64,000 bases of DNA from Novosphingobium sp. PC22D (GCF_002556635.1 NZ_MWMO01000001.1:1-64000), one strand, 5' to 3'; positions 36,538 through 46,130 are shown, counted from the first letter of the stretch. Notes: a model not told the origin generated them from the letters alone. Numbers and translations are program-made.

Positions 36538-37392
36538 TCACCGGCCTTGCCCTGCAAGCCAGGCCGGGAAGCCTTTGACGCCGTCGTCGCCCTTGAGATA
36601 CTGTTCGAGACGGTGAAGCTCCGGGCGGTCCGCGATGGAAAGCAGGCAGTCCACGAACCGGTCGGCCCACTCGCGACAATCGGGCACGGTCGCGACCAGA
36701 TCCTGACGAAATTCGATCTGAACATGAGGAAGTCCCCGCGCCAGGGCATGCTCTGGCGTGGTGAAGTCGAGCCCCAGGTCCAGCCCGTAGGGCTCGTTAT
36801 CGCCGACGATGATGTCGCCGCGCGAGCGCAAGGCTTCCAGCAGGGGCACGGCGATCCGCGGATCGCGGGTCCATCCGATTCCGACTTCCCAGGGACGGGC
36901 CGCGTCGCCGAGCGCCGAAGTGCAGGTGTGGATGGAGAGCAGCGTCGGGACGACGCCCGCCTCGAGCGCGTAGTCCAGCCGGGAAGCGATCGCTCCGTGA
37001 TAGGCTTCGAATATCTCTGAGATCCGCTGCCTGCGCGCCTGCGCGCTCAACTGCCGATTGCCCGGAACCGCCCGCCGATCGGTCGTTTCGGGCATCGCGT
37101 CCGGGGCGTCGGGATAGCGATTGCAGTCTATCACCAGCCGCGAATAGACGCCCTCCACGAACGGCGCGTTGAGCCGGCGTGCGACATGGCGCGCGATTTC
37201 GCACGCCCCGATGTCCCAGCCGATGTGATCGAACCGGTCCGCGGCCGCGAGCCCGAGATCGCCGAGCGCCTGCGGGATCTCGTGTCCCGCGTGATCGCAG
37301 ACGACGAGCCAGCGCAGATCGGTTCCGTCATGAAGTTGATAGGGGGGCGGGTCTTCTGGAGAAAGCAAGAGCGTATTGGTCGTCGCGGTCAT
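36538..37392 (-). CDS. N-formylglutamate amidohydrolase family protein
   Basis: Zinc-type amidohydrolase of 284 residues in the N-formylglutamate amidohydrolase (FGase/HutG2) family. Characteristic segments: LVVCDHAGHEIPQALGDLGL, HIGWDIGACEIARHVARRLNAP, SRLVIDCNRYPDAPDAMPE and LLSIHTCTSAL, followed by PHVQIEFRQDLV. ATG 37392 has a GGAG site 11 bases upstream and fits the family start better than an upstream in-frame codon. Classical FGase ends histidine breakdown (N-formyl-Glu to Glu), but no hut genes are near. An N-formyl or N-acyl amino acid produced by this cluster is a plausible substrate. Confidence 0.87.
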   Translation of the reverse strand: MTATTNTLLLSPEDPPPYQLHDGTDLRWLVVCDHAGHEIPQALGDLGLAAADRFDHIGWDIGACEIARHVARRLNAPFVEGVYSRLVIDCNRYPDAPDAMPETTDRRAVPGNRQLSAQARRQRISEIFEAYHGAIASRLDYALEAGVVPTLLSIHTCTSALGDAARPWEVGIGWTRDPRIAVPLLEALRSRGDIIVGDNEPYGLDLGLDFTTPEHALARGLPHVQIEFRQDLVATVPDCREWADRFVDCLLSIADRPELHRLEQYLKGDDGVKGFPAWLAGQGR

Positions 37393-37801
37393 GGGCGCGG
37401 CAACTCCATCTCTTGTCGAACGACTCTCTGGAACTTGTACACTCCGCCCTAACTCCACTATTCCATATCTTCGGCATCGCCCCGAATTCGAAGCGGTTCG
37501 GGGGAGCACCGAGCGGATGCACGTCGCGATTCGCCTGTCGGGCTCATGGGGCTCACGAATGTAACAAAAAAATCATTATGTCCATATGTAACCATTTAAA
37601 AATGTATCATATGCATGAGCATAATGAATCGGTATGGCTATCGGCGCGCATCCGCGCCGAGATAGGCCGCTGCCAGGCCGCAGTGATGCCGATATGTGGG
37701 AAATGTTCCATTTCTCTCCGGGGATCGAGCGGGATGGCCCTATCCCGATCGGACAGGGGGACGGGAATGCGCTGCGGATCGTCGGAAAGCAGGAAGATGC
37801 A
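37393..37801. other. Divergent regulatory region between FGase-like and RraA-like genes
   Basis: About 410 bases, no gene. The stretch 37560-37626 is AT-rich and contains CATTATG (37574-37580) and its exact inverse CATAATG (37620-37626), plus repeated CATATG strings. It is a likely promoter/operator area for the RraA-like gene, possibly bound by the RpiR regulator. Confidence 0.5.
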
Positions 37802-38515
37802 ATGATACCGAATTACGACATCGGACCGGAACCGGAGGCGATAAGTCCCGAAATCCTCGGCTTGCTGACCCGCTGCGAAACCGCGACCATCGGCCACTGG
37901 CGGTTGTGGGGCTTTTGCGCTCCCGCCATCCGGCCGATCCTGCCCCGCAAGCGCGTCGCGGGCACGGCGGTGACGCTCGCCTTGCCGGGGCCATGTTCCA
38001 CCTTGCTGCACTATGCGATGGATCGGATACGGCCCGGCGACATCCTGCTCATCGACCGGCTGGGCGACAGGCGGCATGCCTGCTGGGGCGGCGGCGTGAC
38101 CTGCGCGTTCAAGGCCGCAGGCGGGGTGGCCGCCGTGATCGACGGTGCCTGCACCGATGAGGCCGAGATCGCGCAAAGCGATCTGCCGGTCTGGTGTCGC
38201 GGCGTTTCCGCGGTCACGACCCGGCAATATGGTCTGGGCGGCCGGTTGAACCGTCCGATCTCGGTGGGGGGAGCCGTCGTCCAGCCCGGCGATGCCGTGC
38301 TGTGCGACAGTTCGGGCGTTCTCGTTCTCCCGCCGGACGAGGCGGAAAGCGAAGCGCGGCGGGCGCTGGCCTTCCAGGAGCAGGGGAAGGCGGTGGAAGC
38401 GGGCCTCGCGCGCGGGGACTCGCTGCCGGAACTTTCGGGTGCGACGGCGCGCGTGGAAGAGGCGTTGCGGGCGGCGGCGCGAGAGAAGGCCGCTCTATCG
38501 GGTGGACCGCGATAA
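37802..38515 (+). CDS. RraA-like family protein with altered aldolase motif
   Basis: RraA/HMG-aldolase fold protein of 237 residues. Recognisable parts: CETATIGHWRLWGF, RKRVAGTAVTLALPG, MDRIRPGDILLIDRLGDRRHACWGG, GGVAAVIDGACTDEAE and DSSGVLVLPPDEAE. In HMG/CHA aldolases the motif is D-x20-R-D. Here the first Asp position is Gly (WGG) and the Arg is Thr (CTDEAE); only the last Asp remains. Aldolase activity is therefore doubtful. It could be a decarboxylase-like variant, an RNase E-inhibitor-like protein, or something new. ATG 37802 has GGAAG just upstream. Its 3' end overlaps the penicillin acylase gene by 21 bases on the opposite strand. Confidence 0.8.
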   Translation: MIPNYDIGPEPEAISPEILGLLTRCETATIGHWRLWGFCAPAIRPILPRKRVAGTAVTLALPGPCSTLLHYAMDRIRPGDILLIDRLGDRRHACWGGGVTCAFKAAGGVAAVIDGACTDEAEIAQSDLPVWCRGVSAVTTRQYGLGGRLNRPISVGGAVVQPGDAVLCDSSGVLVLPPDEAESEARRALAFQEQGKAVEAGLARGDSLPELSGATARVEEALRAAAREKAALSGGPR

Positions 38516-40810
38516 CCCGGCATCGGGGACGGGCGTCAGCGTGAAACGCCGCTCGGCGGCGGCGTCCACGGCGTCCTGTCGGTAAAGCATGGGAACATAG
38601 GCGCCATCCGCCCATGGCCGTTCCAGATCGTCGAAATGGCTGCTTCGCGGATCGCCTGACTGGCCGGGCGTGTTGATCCATCGCGATTCATCCCAGTTGC
38701 CGACATCGATCACCATTCTGACCGACGCGCCGGTGGTGACTGAAAACCCGTCGGCGCCATATCCCGCGGCCGCGATTGTCGAATCGGTTCCGCCCACGCC
38801 GAAGCGGCGCGCCTTGCGCTCAGGCATGAAGCCGAGGCCGGCCAGCGGGTGCGCGAAGGCGATCCCATGCAATCGGCCCCAGGCCCAGCGCGCCGGATCG
38901 TCGCCCATCCGTTCGGACGCCTCCGTCCAGGCATCCGCAAGCGTCCGCGCGAAGTTGGCGTCGCACCATGGCCCGCGCTCCGGCGTCTCGAGCAGATCGA
39001 GCGCCGCTGCGGGATCGAGCGGGGAAACGCAGGTGAACAGCGAGGGGTCTTCGCTGACTTGCAGCAGGAGCGCGGGAAGCAGATGACGCGTCCACCAGAT
39101 TTCGAACAGCGCGGCGGCGGCGCTGTCGGCGGACATGGTTCCTGGCCAGTCGCGCAACAGATCGAGTGCCCGATCCGCTCCGGCGCCGCGCCGGGTATGC
39201 TGTGCGATCAGCGCGCGCATGCGGACCGCGACGAGACTCGTCTGATCGTTTTGAAACGCGCAGCTCGCGGCGATGTCGTGGTCCGTCCGCCCGGCGAGCA
39301 GGGCGTCTATTCTGAGAGCGCGCGAAGGTTCGGTCCATTCGAACCCCACGGGCGCTTCGCCGTCATCCCCGACATTGGCCTCGTTGGCGGTCGCGATGAA
39401 ACCGCATTCGGGATTGGTGCGGCCGTACCGTGCCGAAAGCGCTGTAAAGCCGCCCCATTCGTTCTCCGGCGCGCCGGCCAGCGGCAGCAAGCCGTCGAAT
39501 CCCTTGCGGATCGGCGCGCGACCGGCGGGCGACCATGCGATATCGCCCGCGATGTCGGCGCAGACGAAGTTGACGGGCGGCGTGCTCCAGCCGTCGAGCT
39601 CCCGCCGGAAGCCCGCGATATCCCGTGTGCCGATCAACCGCGTCGCGTGGAAATAGGGGGCGGAGCCGGGTTCGGACCACACCGAGCGCACGGCAACGAG
39701 CGTGGGGCCGCCACCGCCGCGATGAAGGATCGGCCCATGATGGGTGAATTCCAGATCGACCGGCACGGACCCGTGCCCGGCAACCGCGATCTCCTCGCGG
39801 ATCCGGGTGATGTTCCGGGTCTCGCCGCCGTGCCGATAGCCGCTTTCGCCCTCGGCCGGATAACAGTAGAGTTCTTCCTGATCGAGGCCCGTGAAGATCG
39901 TCAGGCCGAATGCCAGATGCCCGTTATGGCCGATCACGATTCCCGGCTGCGCCGGCTCCCCGGCGCCGATGACGTCGATGCCCGGGGCGGTGAGATGAAC
40001 CAGATAGCGCAGCGACGGCACGGCATGGGCGCGATGGGGGTCGCTCGCGAGAATCGGCCGGCCGGTGCTTGTATGGGCGCCGCCGATGGCCCAGTTGTTC
40101 GATCCTTCCGCTCCGCCCGCGCTCGCCGGCGTGCGCCATCGGCCGATCTCGTCGATCCGGGCGTTCAGCCGTGCCTTTTCGAAGGTTACCGGCGCGGTGG
40201 CGAGCGCGTGCAGGTCCAGCGCGGCAAGCGGAACGTCCTCGATCGGGAATCCGGGATCGAGGCGCACCGGCGTTTTTGGCGTGCGCTTCTGGCGCAGGGC
40301 GTCGACCGCATCGAGCCCGCGCGCGAGCATGTGCGCGCGCAGCAGCTTCGAGCGAAGATTGCGGATGAGGCCATGGGTCCGGATGCGGACGACATCCTCG
40401 GCCGCCCATTTCTGCGGCTGCATGGCGAGGAAGGGAAATTCGGGCGGCAGCAGCGCCGGCTCATCCGCCACCTGGTCGATATAGGCGTTGATCCCGGCGG
40501 CAAAGGCCCGCGCGATCGCATGCGCCCCCTCGCCATAAGCGGCCCATTCGTCCCGCATCGATCCGCGATAGAGGAACAGCCGGTTGGCGCGATCCTGCTC
40601 GACGTAGCCCGGCCCCAGTTCGGCGGATAACAGGCCGAGCCCGCGCTTGCGCCACAGGTCGATCTGCCACAGCCGGTCCCTTGCCGCGTTATAGCCCTGC
40701 GCGAAGAAGAGATCGTCGCGGTTCTGCGCCGCGATGTGCGCGATTCCCCAGCGGTCGACGGTGATGGTGACGCAGCGATGAAGTCCGGAAACGGCATAGG
40801 CTGTTTCCAT
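38495..40810 (-). CDS. Penicillin acylase-family Ntn amidohydrolase without signal peptide
   Basis: Ntn-hydrolase of 771 residues, normally autocleaved into alpha and beta chains. The alpha-chain start VTITVDRWGIAHIAAQNRDD and AQGYNAARDRLWQIDLWR are typical. The beta-chain nucleophile is Ser237 in GGAEGSNNWAIGG. Later IGHNGHLAFGLT and FIATANEANVGDD give the oxyanion and Asn residues. Unlike most members (penicillin G acylase, PvdQ, QuiP), it starts directly at the fold with no export signal, so it should work in the cytoplasm on an N-acyl amine or amino acid that has already been imported. Three bases separate it from the preceding SDR gene, making a three-gene operon. Confidence 0.9.
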   Translation of the reverse strand: METAYAVSGLHRCVTITVDRWGIAHIAAQNRDDLFFAQGYNAARDRLWQIDLWRKRGLGLLSAELGPGYVEQDRANRLFLYRGSMRDEWAAYGEGAHAIARAFAAGINAYIDQVADEPALLPPEFPFLAMQPQKWAAEDVVRIRTHGLIRNLRSKLLRAHMLARGLDAVDALRQKRTPKTPVRLDPGFPIEDVPLAALDLHALATAPVTFEKARLNARIDEIGRWRTPASAGGAEGSNNWAIGGAHTSTGRPILASDPHRAHAVPSLRYLVHLTAPGIDVIGAGEPAQPGIVIGHNGHLAFGLTIFTGLDQEELYCYPAEGESGYRHGGETRNITRIREEIAVAGHGSVPVDLEFTHHGPILHRGGGGPTLVAVRSVWSEPGSAPYFHATRLIGTRDIAGFRRELDGWSTPPVNFVCADIAGDIAWSPAGRAPIRKGFDGLLPLAGAPENEWGGFTALSARYGRTNPECGFIATANEANVGDDGEAPVGFEWTEPSRALRIDALLAGRTDHDIAASCAFQNDQTSLVAVRMRALIAQHTRRGAGADRALDLLRDWPGTMSADSAAAALFEIWWTRHLLPALLLQVSEDPSLFTCVSPLDPAAALDLLETPERGPWCDANFARTLADAWTEASERMGDDPARWAWGRLHGIAFAHPLAGLGFMPERKARRFGVGGTDSTIAAAGYGADGFSVTTGASVRMVIDVGNWDESRWINTPGQSGDPRSSHFDDLERPWADGAYVPMLYRQDAVDAAAERRFTLTPVPDAGLSRSTR

Positions 40811-40813
40811 CGG

Positions 40814-41527
40814 TCAGGCCGCGATGCCGCCATCGACGGTCAGCTCGGCGCCGGTGACGTAGGCGGCGGCATCGCCAGCCAGCCAGCAGACCGCTTCGGC
40901 CACGTCCTGCGGCGCGCCGATCCTGCGCTGCGGGATCATGCCGCGGATCGCCTCGGTGCGCTCGGGCGGATTGACCGCGGCCATGGGCGTGTCGATCAGG
41001 CCGGGCAGAATGGTGTTCACCCTGATGCCCAGCGGGGATAATTCCCGGGCGGCGCTGCGCGACATGCCCCGCATGGCCCACTTCGACGCGGTATAGGCGA
41101 ACGCGCCCTCGCCGCCGCTCAGCCCCGCGACCGAGCCGATATTCACGATCGCCCCGCCCTGTCTGCCCGCGAACAGGGCGGGCGCCGCCTTCAATGCCAG
41201 GAACAGACCCTTCTGATTGACGGCGAAATGCCGCTCGAAGGAGGCGAGACTGGTGCGTTCGAGTGGCTGCGGGTCGAAATGCGCCGCATTGTTCACCAGC
41301 AGGTCGCAGCCGCCGTGGCGTTGATCGACATGCGCGCGGAGCGCCGCCCAGCTATCCTCGCTGGCGATGTCGTGGCGAAAGACGCCCGGCGCGTCGTCGC
41401 CGAGCTCCTTTATGTCGGTGGCCAGAACGGCGGCGCCCGCCGCGCGCAGGCGGGTCACGATCGCGCGTCCGATCCCGCCCGCCGCGCCGGTCACGATCGC
41501 GACACGACCCGCCAGGCTATTCGCCAT
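40814..41527 (-). CDS. Short-chain dehydrogenase/reductase B
   Basis: Classical SDR of 237 residues. NAD(P) site [21 protein letters not shown] in place of NNAG, catalytic Ser in [11 protein letters not shown], Tyr and Lys in [10 protein letters not shown], and C-terminal [15 protein letters not shown] 41527 lies inside the end of SDR A (11-base overlap), so the two are translationally coupled. Asp at the end of the second beta strand (LATDIKE) suggests NAD rather than NADP. The substrate is unknown; the co-operonic penicillin acylase suggests an alcohol or ketone released from an amide. Confidence 0.9.
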   Translation of the reverse strand: MANSLAGRVAIVTGAAGGIGRAIVTRLRAAGAAVLATDIKELGDDAPGVFRHDIASEDSWAALRAHVDQRHGGCDLLVNNAAHFDPQPLERTSLASFERHFAVNQKGLFLALKAAPALFAGRQGGAIVNIGSVAGLSGGEGAFAYTASKWAMRGMSRSAARELSPLGIRVNTILPGLIDTPMAAVNPPERTEAIRGMIPQRRIGAPQDVAEAVCWLAGDAAAYVTGAELTVDGGIAA

Positions 41528-42299
41528 GGCCGACCAGTTTGGTGACGAGCCAGCCGCCATCCACCACGATGGTGTGCCCCGCGACGTAGGAGGCGTCGTC
41601 GGAACAGAGAAAGGCGACGACCGAGGCGATTTCGGGCGGCTGCCCCACTCTGCCGGCGGGGACCGTGTCGACCATGTGGCGGCGATACCACGGATCATTG
41701 TGGATGAAGTGGCTGTTGCTGGGGGTCTCTATCACACCGGGCGCGACGCCGTTCACGCGGATTCCGCGCGGGCCCAGATCGGCGGCAAGCTGGCGCGTGA
41801 ATTGCGAAAGCGCCGCCTTGCTGACCGCGTAGACCGTGGATCGCGGGAAGCCGATCTCGCCGAAAATGGACGAAGTGTTGACGATCCGCGCCCCGGGCGT
41901 GGTGAGCAGCGGAAGCATGGATCGGGTAAGGCGAAGCACCGAGCGCAGATTGACGGTCAGCGTCAGGTCCATCAGCGCGTCATCGGTTTCCTCGAGCGTC
42001 TTGAGATCGCCGAGCCCGGCATTGTTGACGAGGATATCGGCGCTCGTCCCCATTTCGCGAACTCGCTGCACGACCGCGTCGGGCGCGCCTGTTTCCGACA
42101 GATCGACGCAAAGCGAAGGCAGGTCGAGTTCGGCGAGTGCATCGGCATTGCGATCGACCGCGAGGACGTTTGCCCCTTCCTCGGCCAGTCTGAGGGCGCT
42201 GGCGCGGCCGAGACCGCTGGCGGCGCCGGTGACGATGGCGAGTTGGCCGGCGAACCGGCCGTGGGCGGAGAGCGGCGAAGGAGACGTCATGTAATTCAT
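41517..42299 (-). CDS. Short-chain dehydrogenase/reductase A
   Basis: Classical SDR of 260 residues. [17 protein letters not shown] is the nucleotide site, VDRNADA the NAD-selecting Asp, VNNAGL, Ser in [10 protein letters not shown], Tyr/Lys in [11 protein letters not shown], ending [13 protein letters not shown]. First gene of the SDR A-SDR B-penicillin acylase operon. Either ATG 42299 or ATG 42290 may be used. A TTGACC-N16-TATCAT promoter reading left abuts 42299, so transcription may begin close to 42290 and the mRNA could be leaderless. Confidence 0.9.
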   Translation of the reverse strand: MNYMTSPSPLSAHGRFAGQLAIVTGAASGLGRASALRLAEEGANVLAVDRNADALAELDLPSLCVDLSETGAPDAVVQRVREMGTSADILVNNAGLGDLKTLEETDDALMDLTLTVNLRSVLRLTRSMLPLLTTPGARIVNTSSIFGEIGFPRSTVYAVSKAALSQFTRQLAADLGPRGIRVNGVAPGVIETPSNSHFIHNDPWYRRHMVDTVPAGRVGQPPEIASVVAFLCSDDASYVAGHTIVVDGGWLVTKLVGHGE

Positions 42300-42390
42300 G
42301 ATACGCAATAGCACAATTGGGTCAACATGGAAAAATATTGACAGTCACCGACAATTGGTGCTTCCTGACACGGTTTCGCCGGAAGTTCCC

Positions 42391-43329
42391 ATGGAGAGCC
42401 CGTTGATGCTGCCCAGACTGAGTTGCTGCCTCACATTCGACGTGGACGGCATGTCTGCATGGATCGGCACGCTCAAGACGCGCAACCCGAGCATGATTTC
42501 GCGTGGCGAGTTCACCATTACCGGGACGAGGCGGGTGCTGCAGTTGCTGCGCCGCCATGACCTCCAGGCGAGCTTCTTCGTGCCCGGGCATACGATCTGC
42601 GCCTATCCGGACCTCATTCGCGAAATCGCCGACGCAGGCCATGAGATCGGTCATCACGGCTGGGTTCACGAAAATCCGGCGGACTTCGAACGCGAGGGAG
42701 AGCGCATCGTGCTCGAGCGGGGGCTTGCGGCGATGGAGCGGATCGGGGTCCGTCCGGTCGGCTATCGCTCGCCGGCATGGGATTTCAGTCCCAACACGGT
42801 GCCTCTGCTCAACGAATATTGCTTTCTCTACGATTCGAGCTGCATGGGCGACGACTTCAATCCCTACTATCTGAGGGCGGGAGACGAATTTTCGAGCGAC
42901 GAGCCCTACCGGTTCGGCGCTCTCACGCCGCTGGTGGAACTGCCCGTGAGCTGGGGGCTGGACGACTATCCCGCCTTCGAAACCATACCCGGGATCAACC
43001 GTGGCTATTCGCCGCCCTCGGCGGTCGAGGAGATCTGGGAAGGGGACTTCGCCTACGCCCACGAGCATTGCCCGCAAGGCATTTTCACCCTGACCATGCA
43101 TCCCGAATTCATCGGGCGCGGGCACCGCATCGCGATGCTGGAGCGGCTGATAGAACGATTTTCCCGGCGCGACGGCGTGCGGTTCAGTTCGCTCGCCGCC
43201 TACGCGGACAAATGGCGGACCGCCAATCCGCTCGCCGAGTGGCGGGAGGCCAATCCCCTGCGGGCCGGCAGCGGCGCGATCGAGACCCTGCCCCGGCAGG
43301 AAGGCGCATCTCGCCGGCAGACCGCCTAG
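42391..43329 (+). CDS. Polysaccharide deacetylase-family protein (HpPgdA / cyclic imidase-like)
   Basis: NodB-fold metal hydrolase, 312 residues. Metal residues: Asp19 in CLTFDVDG and the His pair in GHEIGHHGWVHE (His89, His93). Then VGYRSPAWDFSPNTV, FLYDSSCMGDDFNPYY and LVELPVSWGLDDYP, a pattern shared with the Helicobacter peptidoglycan deacetylase and bacterial cyclic imide hydrolases. No signal peptide is seen, which argues for a cytoplasmic amide or imide substrate rather than a wall polymer. ATG 42391 has a GGAAG ribosome site. It is divergent from the SDR/penicillin acylase operon across 91 bases. Confidence 0.85.
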   Translation: MESPLMLPRLSCCLTFDVDGMSAWIGTLKTRNPSMISRGEFTITGTRRVLQLLRRHDLQASFFVPGHTICAYPDLIREIADAGHEIGHHGWVHENPADFEREGERIVLERGLAAMERIGVRPVGYRSPAWDFSPNTVPLLNEYCFLYDSSCMGDDFNPYYLRAGDEFSSDEPYRFGALTPLVELPVSWGLDDYPAFETIPGINRGYSPPSAVEEIWEGDFAYAHEHCPQGIFTLTMHPEFIGRGHRIAMLERLIERFSRRDGVRFSSLAAYADKWRTANPLAEWREANPLRAGSGAIETLPRQEGASRRQTA

Positions 43330-43398
43330 GCGAGGCCGGCCTCGCCACGTCGCCGCCTCGCCGGAGCTTCTAGCCCGCCTGCCGGGCATTTGGCCCGG
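43329..43398 (+). terminator. Palindrome and hairpin after the deacetylase gene
   Basis: The 18-base perfect palindrome GGCGAGGCCGGCCTCGCC (43329-43346) starts at the stop codon. A second hairpin follows, CCGGGC-ATTTG-GCCCGG (43382-43398). There are no T-runs, so termination by them is plausible but unproven. Confidence 0.45.
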
Positions 43399-43747
43399 AG
43401 GGGAAGGGTGGTCGGTATCGCCCGCCGCCGAGGCATCTTTCGGCCGCCTTCCCGAAGCCACGAACGACGGGAGGCTCGCGACGGCGAGTTTTCACGCGCT
43501 GCCTCGCCTGCGCGGCGGTGATCGACTCAGTTTCCGCCGAATCCGTGCTGCCGCCCCAACGTGCGCGCTTATGTAATAAAAATTACATCGTCAATTGCGG
43601 GCTATCCCGACAAATGGCGTAAATTCAGCGGCATGGGTGCATCGCGTTTCAAAATACCTCACACAAATTTCATATTGATTGTATCCGGCATATATGTAAC
43701 GTTTATGCCATAAGAAGACACAGGGCAGGCAGAAAAGGGGTTTCGAC
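43399..43747. other. Intergenic region before TonB receptor 3
   Basis: No gene. The second half (43570-43745) is markedly AT-rich, with TTGATT and TATATG-like strings near 43675-43700 that may form the receptor promoter. The small reverse frame through this area is a shadow of the receptor gene. Confidence 0.5.
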
Positions 43748-46087
43748 ATGTTTACCAAGGCTCTCCTCTCGCCCGGGGCGCGCGCGTCCCTGGCCGCCAC
43801 CGTCGCGCTGGGGGCGCTTGCGACCGGCCAGCAGGCGGCGGCGCAGCAGGCTCCGGACGCGGAAATGGCGGGGATGGGTGAGGAGATCACGGTCACGGCT
43901 CGTAAGCGTGACGAATCCCTGAAGGACGTGCCCGTCGCGGTGACCGTGTATTCCTCGGCGGAGCTGGAGCGGATCAACGCCACCAATGTCGAAAGCACGC
44001 TCGGCATGACGCCCGGACTGTATGTGGGCGGAAACTTCCTGTCTCCCAGCCGCGACTATCGCCAGCTCATCATTCGCGGCGTCGGCACAAATTCGCCGCT
44101 CGAGCCCTCTGTCGCCACCTTCGTCGACGGCGTGTACTCGCCCGCGCTCGATTTCGACAACGAGTTGCTGGACATCGAGCGGATCGAGATTCTGAAAGGT
44201 CCGCAGGGCGCGCTCTTCGGGCGCAATACCGAAGGCGGCGCCGTCAATATCGTTACGAAAAAGCCCTCGCTGACGGACATGCACGCACGGGTCCAGCTTC
44301 TCTACGACAACTTCGACACCGCGCAGGCGACCGCGTCGCTCAGCGGCCCGATCATCGATGGCAAGCTGTCCGGGGGCGTGTCGGTTCTGGTTCGCCACTC
44401 CGACACCTTCTTCGATCAGAATGGCGCCAACGTGATCACGCCGAATCCCTTCTTCCCCGACCGCGATCTGGCCCAGGAATTCAATAGCAAGTATACCAGC
44501 TACAAGGCCGCGGACGGCGAGCGGCAGGTCACGGCGCGCGCCAAGCTGCGCTACGTGCTCGACGACAGCTTCGAAGCGGTCCTCAGCGCCAATATCTCGC
44601 AGTGGAAGGGGCAGGATCAGGCGCCCGGCCCGATGGTCGACTGTCATTGCTATACGATCGACGGGGATCAGGCATTCCAGAATACCAGCAAGTCCTACGG
44701 GACGGCGCTGACGCTGGAAAAGAGCTTTACCGGTGCGACGCTGACGATGATCGCCGGCTATCAGAAGGCCAAGAGCTCCGCGCCGCACGATTTCGACGGC
44801 ACCACCGACCGCATCGGCAACTACGAGGACTATGATCGCATCCAGTCGAGCGCCTCGGTGGAGCTGCGCCTGGCATCGAACGGGAGCGGCCCGCTGCAAT
44901 GGCTCGCGGGTCTCTACGGCTTTCGCGACAAGTCGTTTACCGATCGCTTCTATATCTTCGCCGACATGGACGCGGAGGATGGTATCCAGTCCGGCTATGA
45001 CGGGCTCTGGAACCAGCAGCTAACCGATATTCGCCGCAAGGGCGTCGCCGGTTTCGGGCAGGTCTCCTATGATATCACGGACCAGCTCGAACTGTCGGTG
45101 GGCGCGCGCTATTCGTGGGAAAAGGCGAAGGTGACCGCGCTCGAACGCTTCGAATTTCCCGACAATGGCGTCTATCCCTACCTCACCAGCCTGGACTATG
45201 GCTGGGACGATTTCGTGACCCCGGTTCACCGGAGCGGAAGCTGGGACAACTTCTCGCCGCAGGCTTCGTTGCTCTACAAGGTGACGCCTGACGTTTCAGT
45301 CTATGCGAGCGTCGCCAAGGGGTACAAGGCGGGAAGTTTCCAGACCGCGCCGGTGCGCCCAAGCGACGTCGTGCCGATCGACCCCGAAAAGACGACGAAC
45401 TATGAAATCGGCGTAAAGGGGCGCCTGTTTGGCGGATTGCTCCAGTTCGATGCGGACGTGTTCTATGTGAAGATCAAGGACCAGCAGCTCTCGGCGGTCA
45501 TCTTCCTAGAAGGATCGGACTTCCCCACGACCACCATCACCAATGCCTCCAGCAGCCATACCAAGGGCTTCGAGCTGACGGGACAGCTCCGCCCGACGCA
45601 GCGCTTCAGCATCAATGGCAACGTCGCCTTGGTCGACTCGGAGTTCGACAACTATTCCGTCCTGCCCGGCAACGACCGCAATGGCGACGGTGTCGTGAAT
45701 GCCGACGACGTCTATGACCGGTCGGGACAGGCCTTTCCGAGCACCCCGAAATGGACCTATACGATCGGAGCCCAGTATAATCTGCCGCTTGCGGACTCGG
45801 ATATCCTTTTCGACGCCAACTTCCGTCATGTCGACAGCACCTATGTCGGGTCCGCGTCGACATCGGTCGATCCGATCATCCCCGTCCCCGGCTGGAACCG
45901 GCTCGATGCCAGCGTGTCTTGGATCAAGGGGAACTGGACGCTCAAGGCGTTTGCCCAGAATCTGACCGACAACTACATCGTCCTCTCGCGGTTCAATTCG
46001 TTCAATGTCCAGCCCCTGGGCGGCTTCGTGCACAATCGGGTAGCGGCGCCGCGGCGTGTCGGCGCGTCCGTGACGTTTAAATATTGA
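43748..46087 (+). CDS. TonB-dependent receptor, copy 3
   Basis: Outer-membrane receptor, 779 residues. Signal peptide about 1-33 (ATGQQAAAQ). The plug begins GEEITVTARKRDESLKDVPVAVTVY, with LIIRGVGTNSPLEPSVATFVDGVY and IEILKGPQGALFGRNTEGGAVNIV, the sphingomonad group also seen at 18241. The barrel ends RVGASVTFKY. Downstream on the same strand, after a strong hairpin, lie nitrilase-like, MFS and creatininase-like genes, which probably handle what the receptor imports. The ligand is unknown. Confidence 0.92.
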   Translation: MFTKALLSPGARASLAATVALGALATGQQAAAQQAPDAEMAGMGEEITVTARKRDESLKDVPVAVTVYSSAELERINATNVESTLGMTPGLYVGGNFLSPSRDYRQLIIRGVGTNSPLEPSVATFVDGVYSPALDFDNELLDIERIEILKGPQGALFGRNTEGGAVNIVTKKPSLTDMHARVQLLYDNFDTAQATASLSGPIIDGKLSGGVSVLVRHSDTFFDQNGANVITPNPFFPDRDLAQEFNSKYTSYKAADGERQVTARAKLRYVLDDSFEAVLSANISQWKGQDQAPGPMVDCHCYTIDGDQAFQNTSKSYGTALTLEKSFTGATLTMIAGYQKAKSSAPHDFDGTTDRIGNYEDYDRIQSSASVELRLASNGSGPLQWLAGLYGFRDKSFTDRFYIFADMDAEDGIQSGYDGLWNQQLTDIRRKGVAGFGQVSYDITDQLELSVGARYSWEKAKVTALERFEFPDNGVYPYLTSLDYGWDDFVTPVHRSGSWDNFSPQASLLYKVTPDVSVYASVAKGYKAGSFQTAPVRPSDVVPIDPEKTTNYEIGVKGRLFGGLLQFDADVFYVKIKDQQLSAVIFLEGSDFPTTTITNASSSHTKGFELTGQLRPTQRFSINGNVALVDSEFDNYSVLPGNDRNGDGVVNADDVYDRSGQAFPSTPKWTYTIGAQYNLPLADSDILFDANFRHVDSTYVGSASTSVDPIIPVPGWNRLDASVSWIKGNWTLKAFAQNLTDNYIVLSRFNSFNVQPLGGFVHNRVAAPRRVGASVTFKY

Positions 46088-46094
46088 TGCGAAC

Positions 46095-46130
46095 GGGCAG
46101 GCCGGCGACGATGCGGCAGCCGGCCTGTCC
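46095..46130 (+). terminator. Strong hairpin after TonB receptor 3
   Basis: CAGGCCGGC (46098-46106) and GCCGGCCTG (46119-46127) form a perfect 9-bp GC stem with a 12-base loop, extended by GGG/CCC with a one-base bulge. No T-run follows. It may attenuate transcription between the receptor and the enzyme genes. Confidence 0.5.

Noticed and set aside
35421..36749. Minus-strand 442-codon frame overlapping the RpiR regulator
   Set aside because: Arg-rich shadow in another frame of the RpiR gene; no motifs.
46095..46130. Firm intrinsic terminator after TonB receptor 3
   Set aside because: The stem is strong but there is no T-run, so it is listed only with medium confidence.
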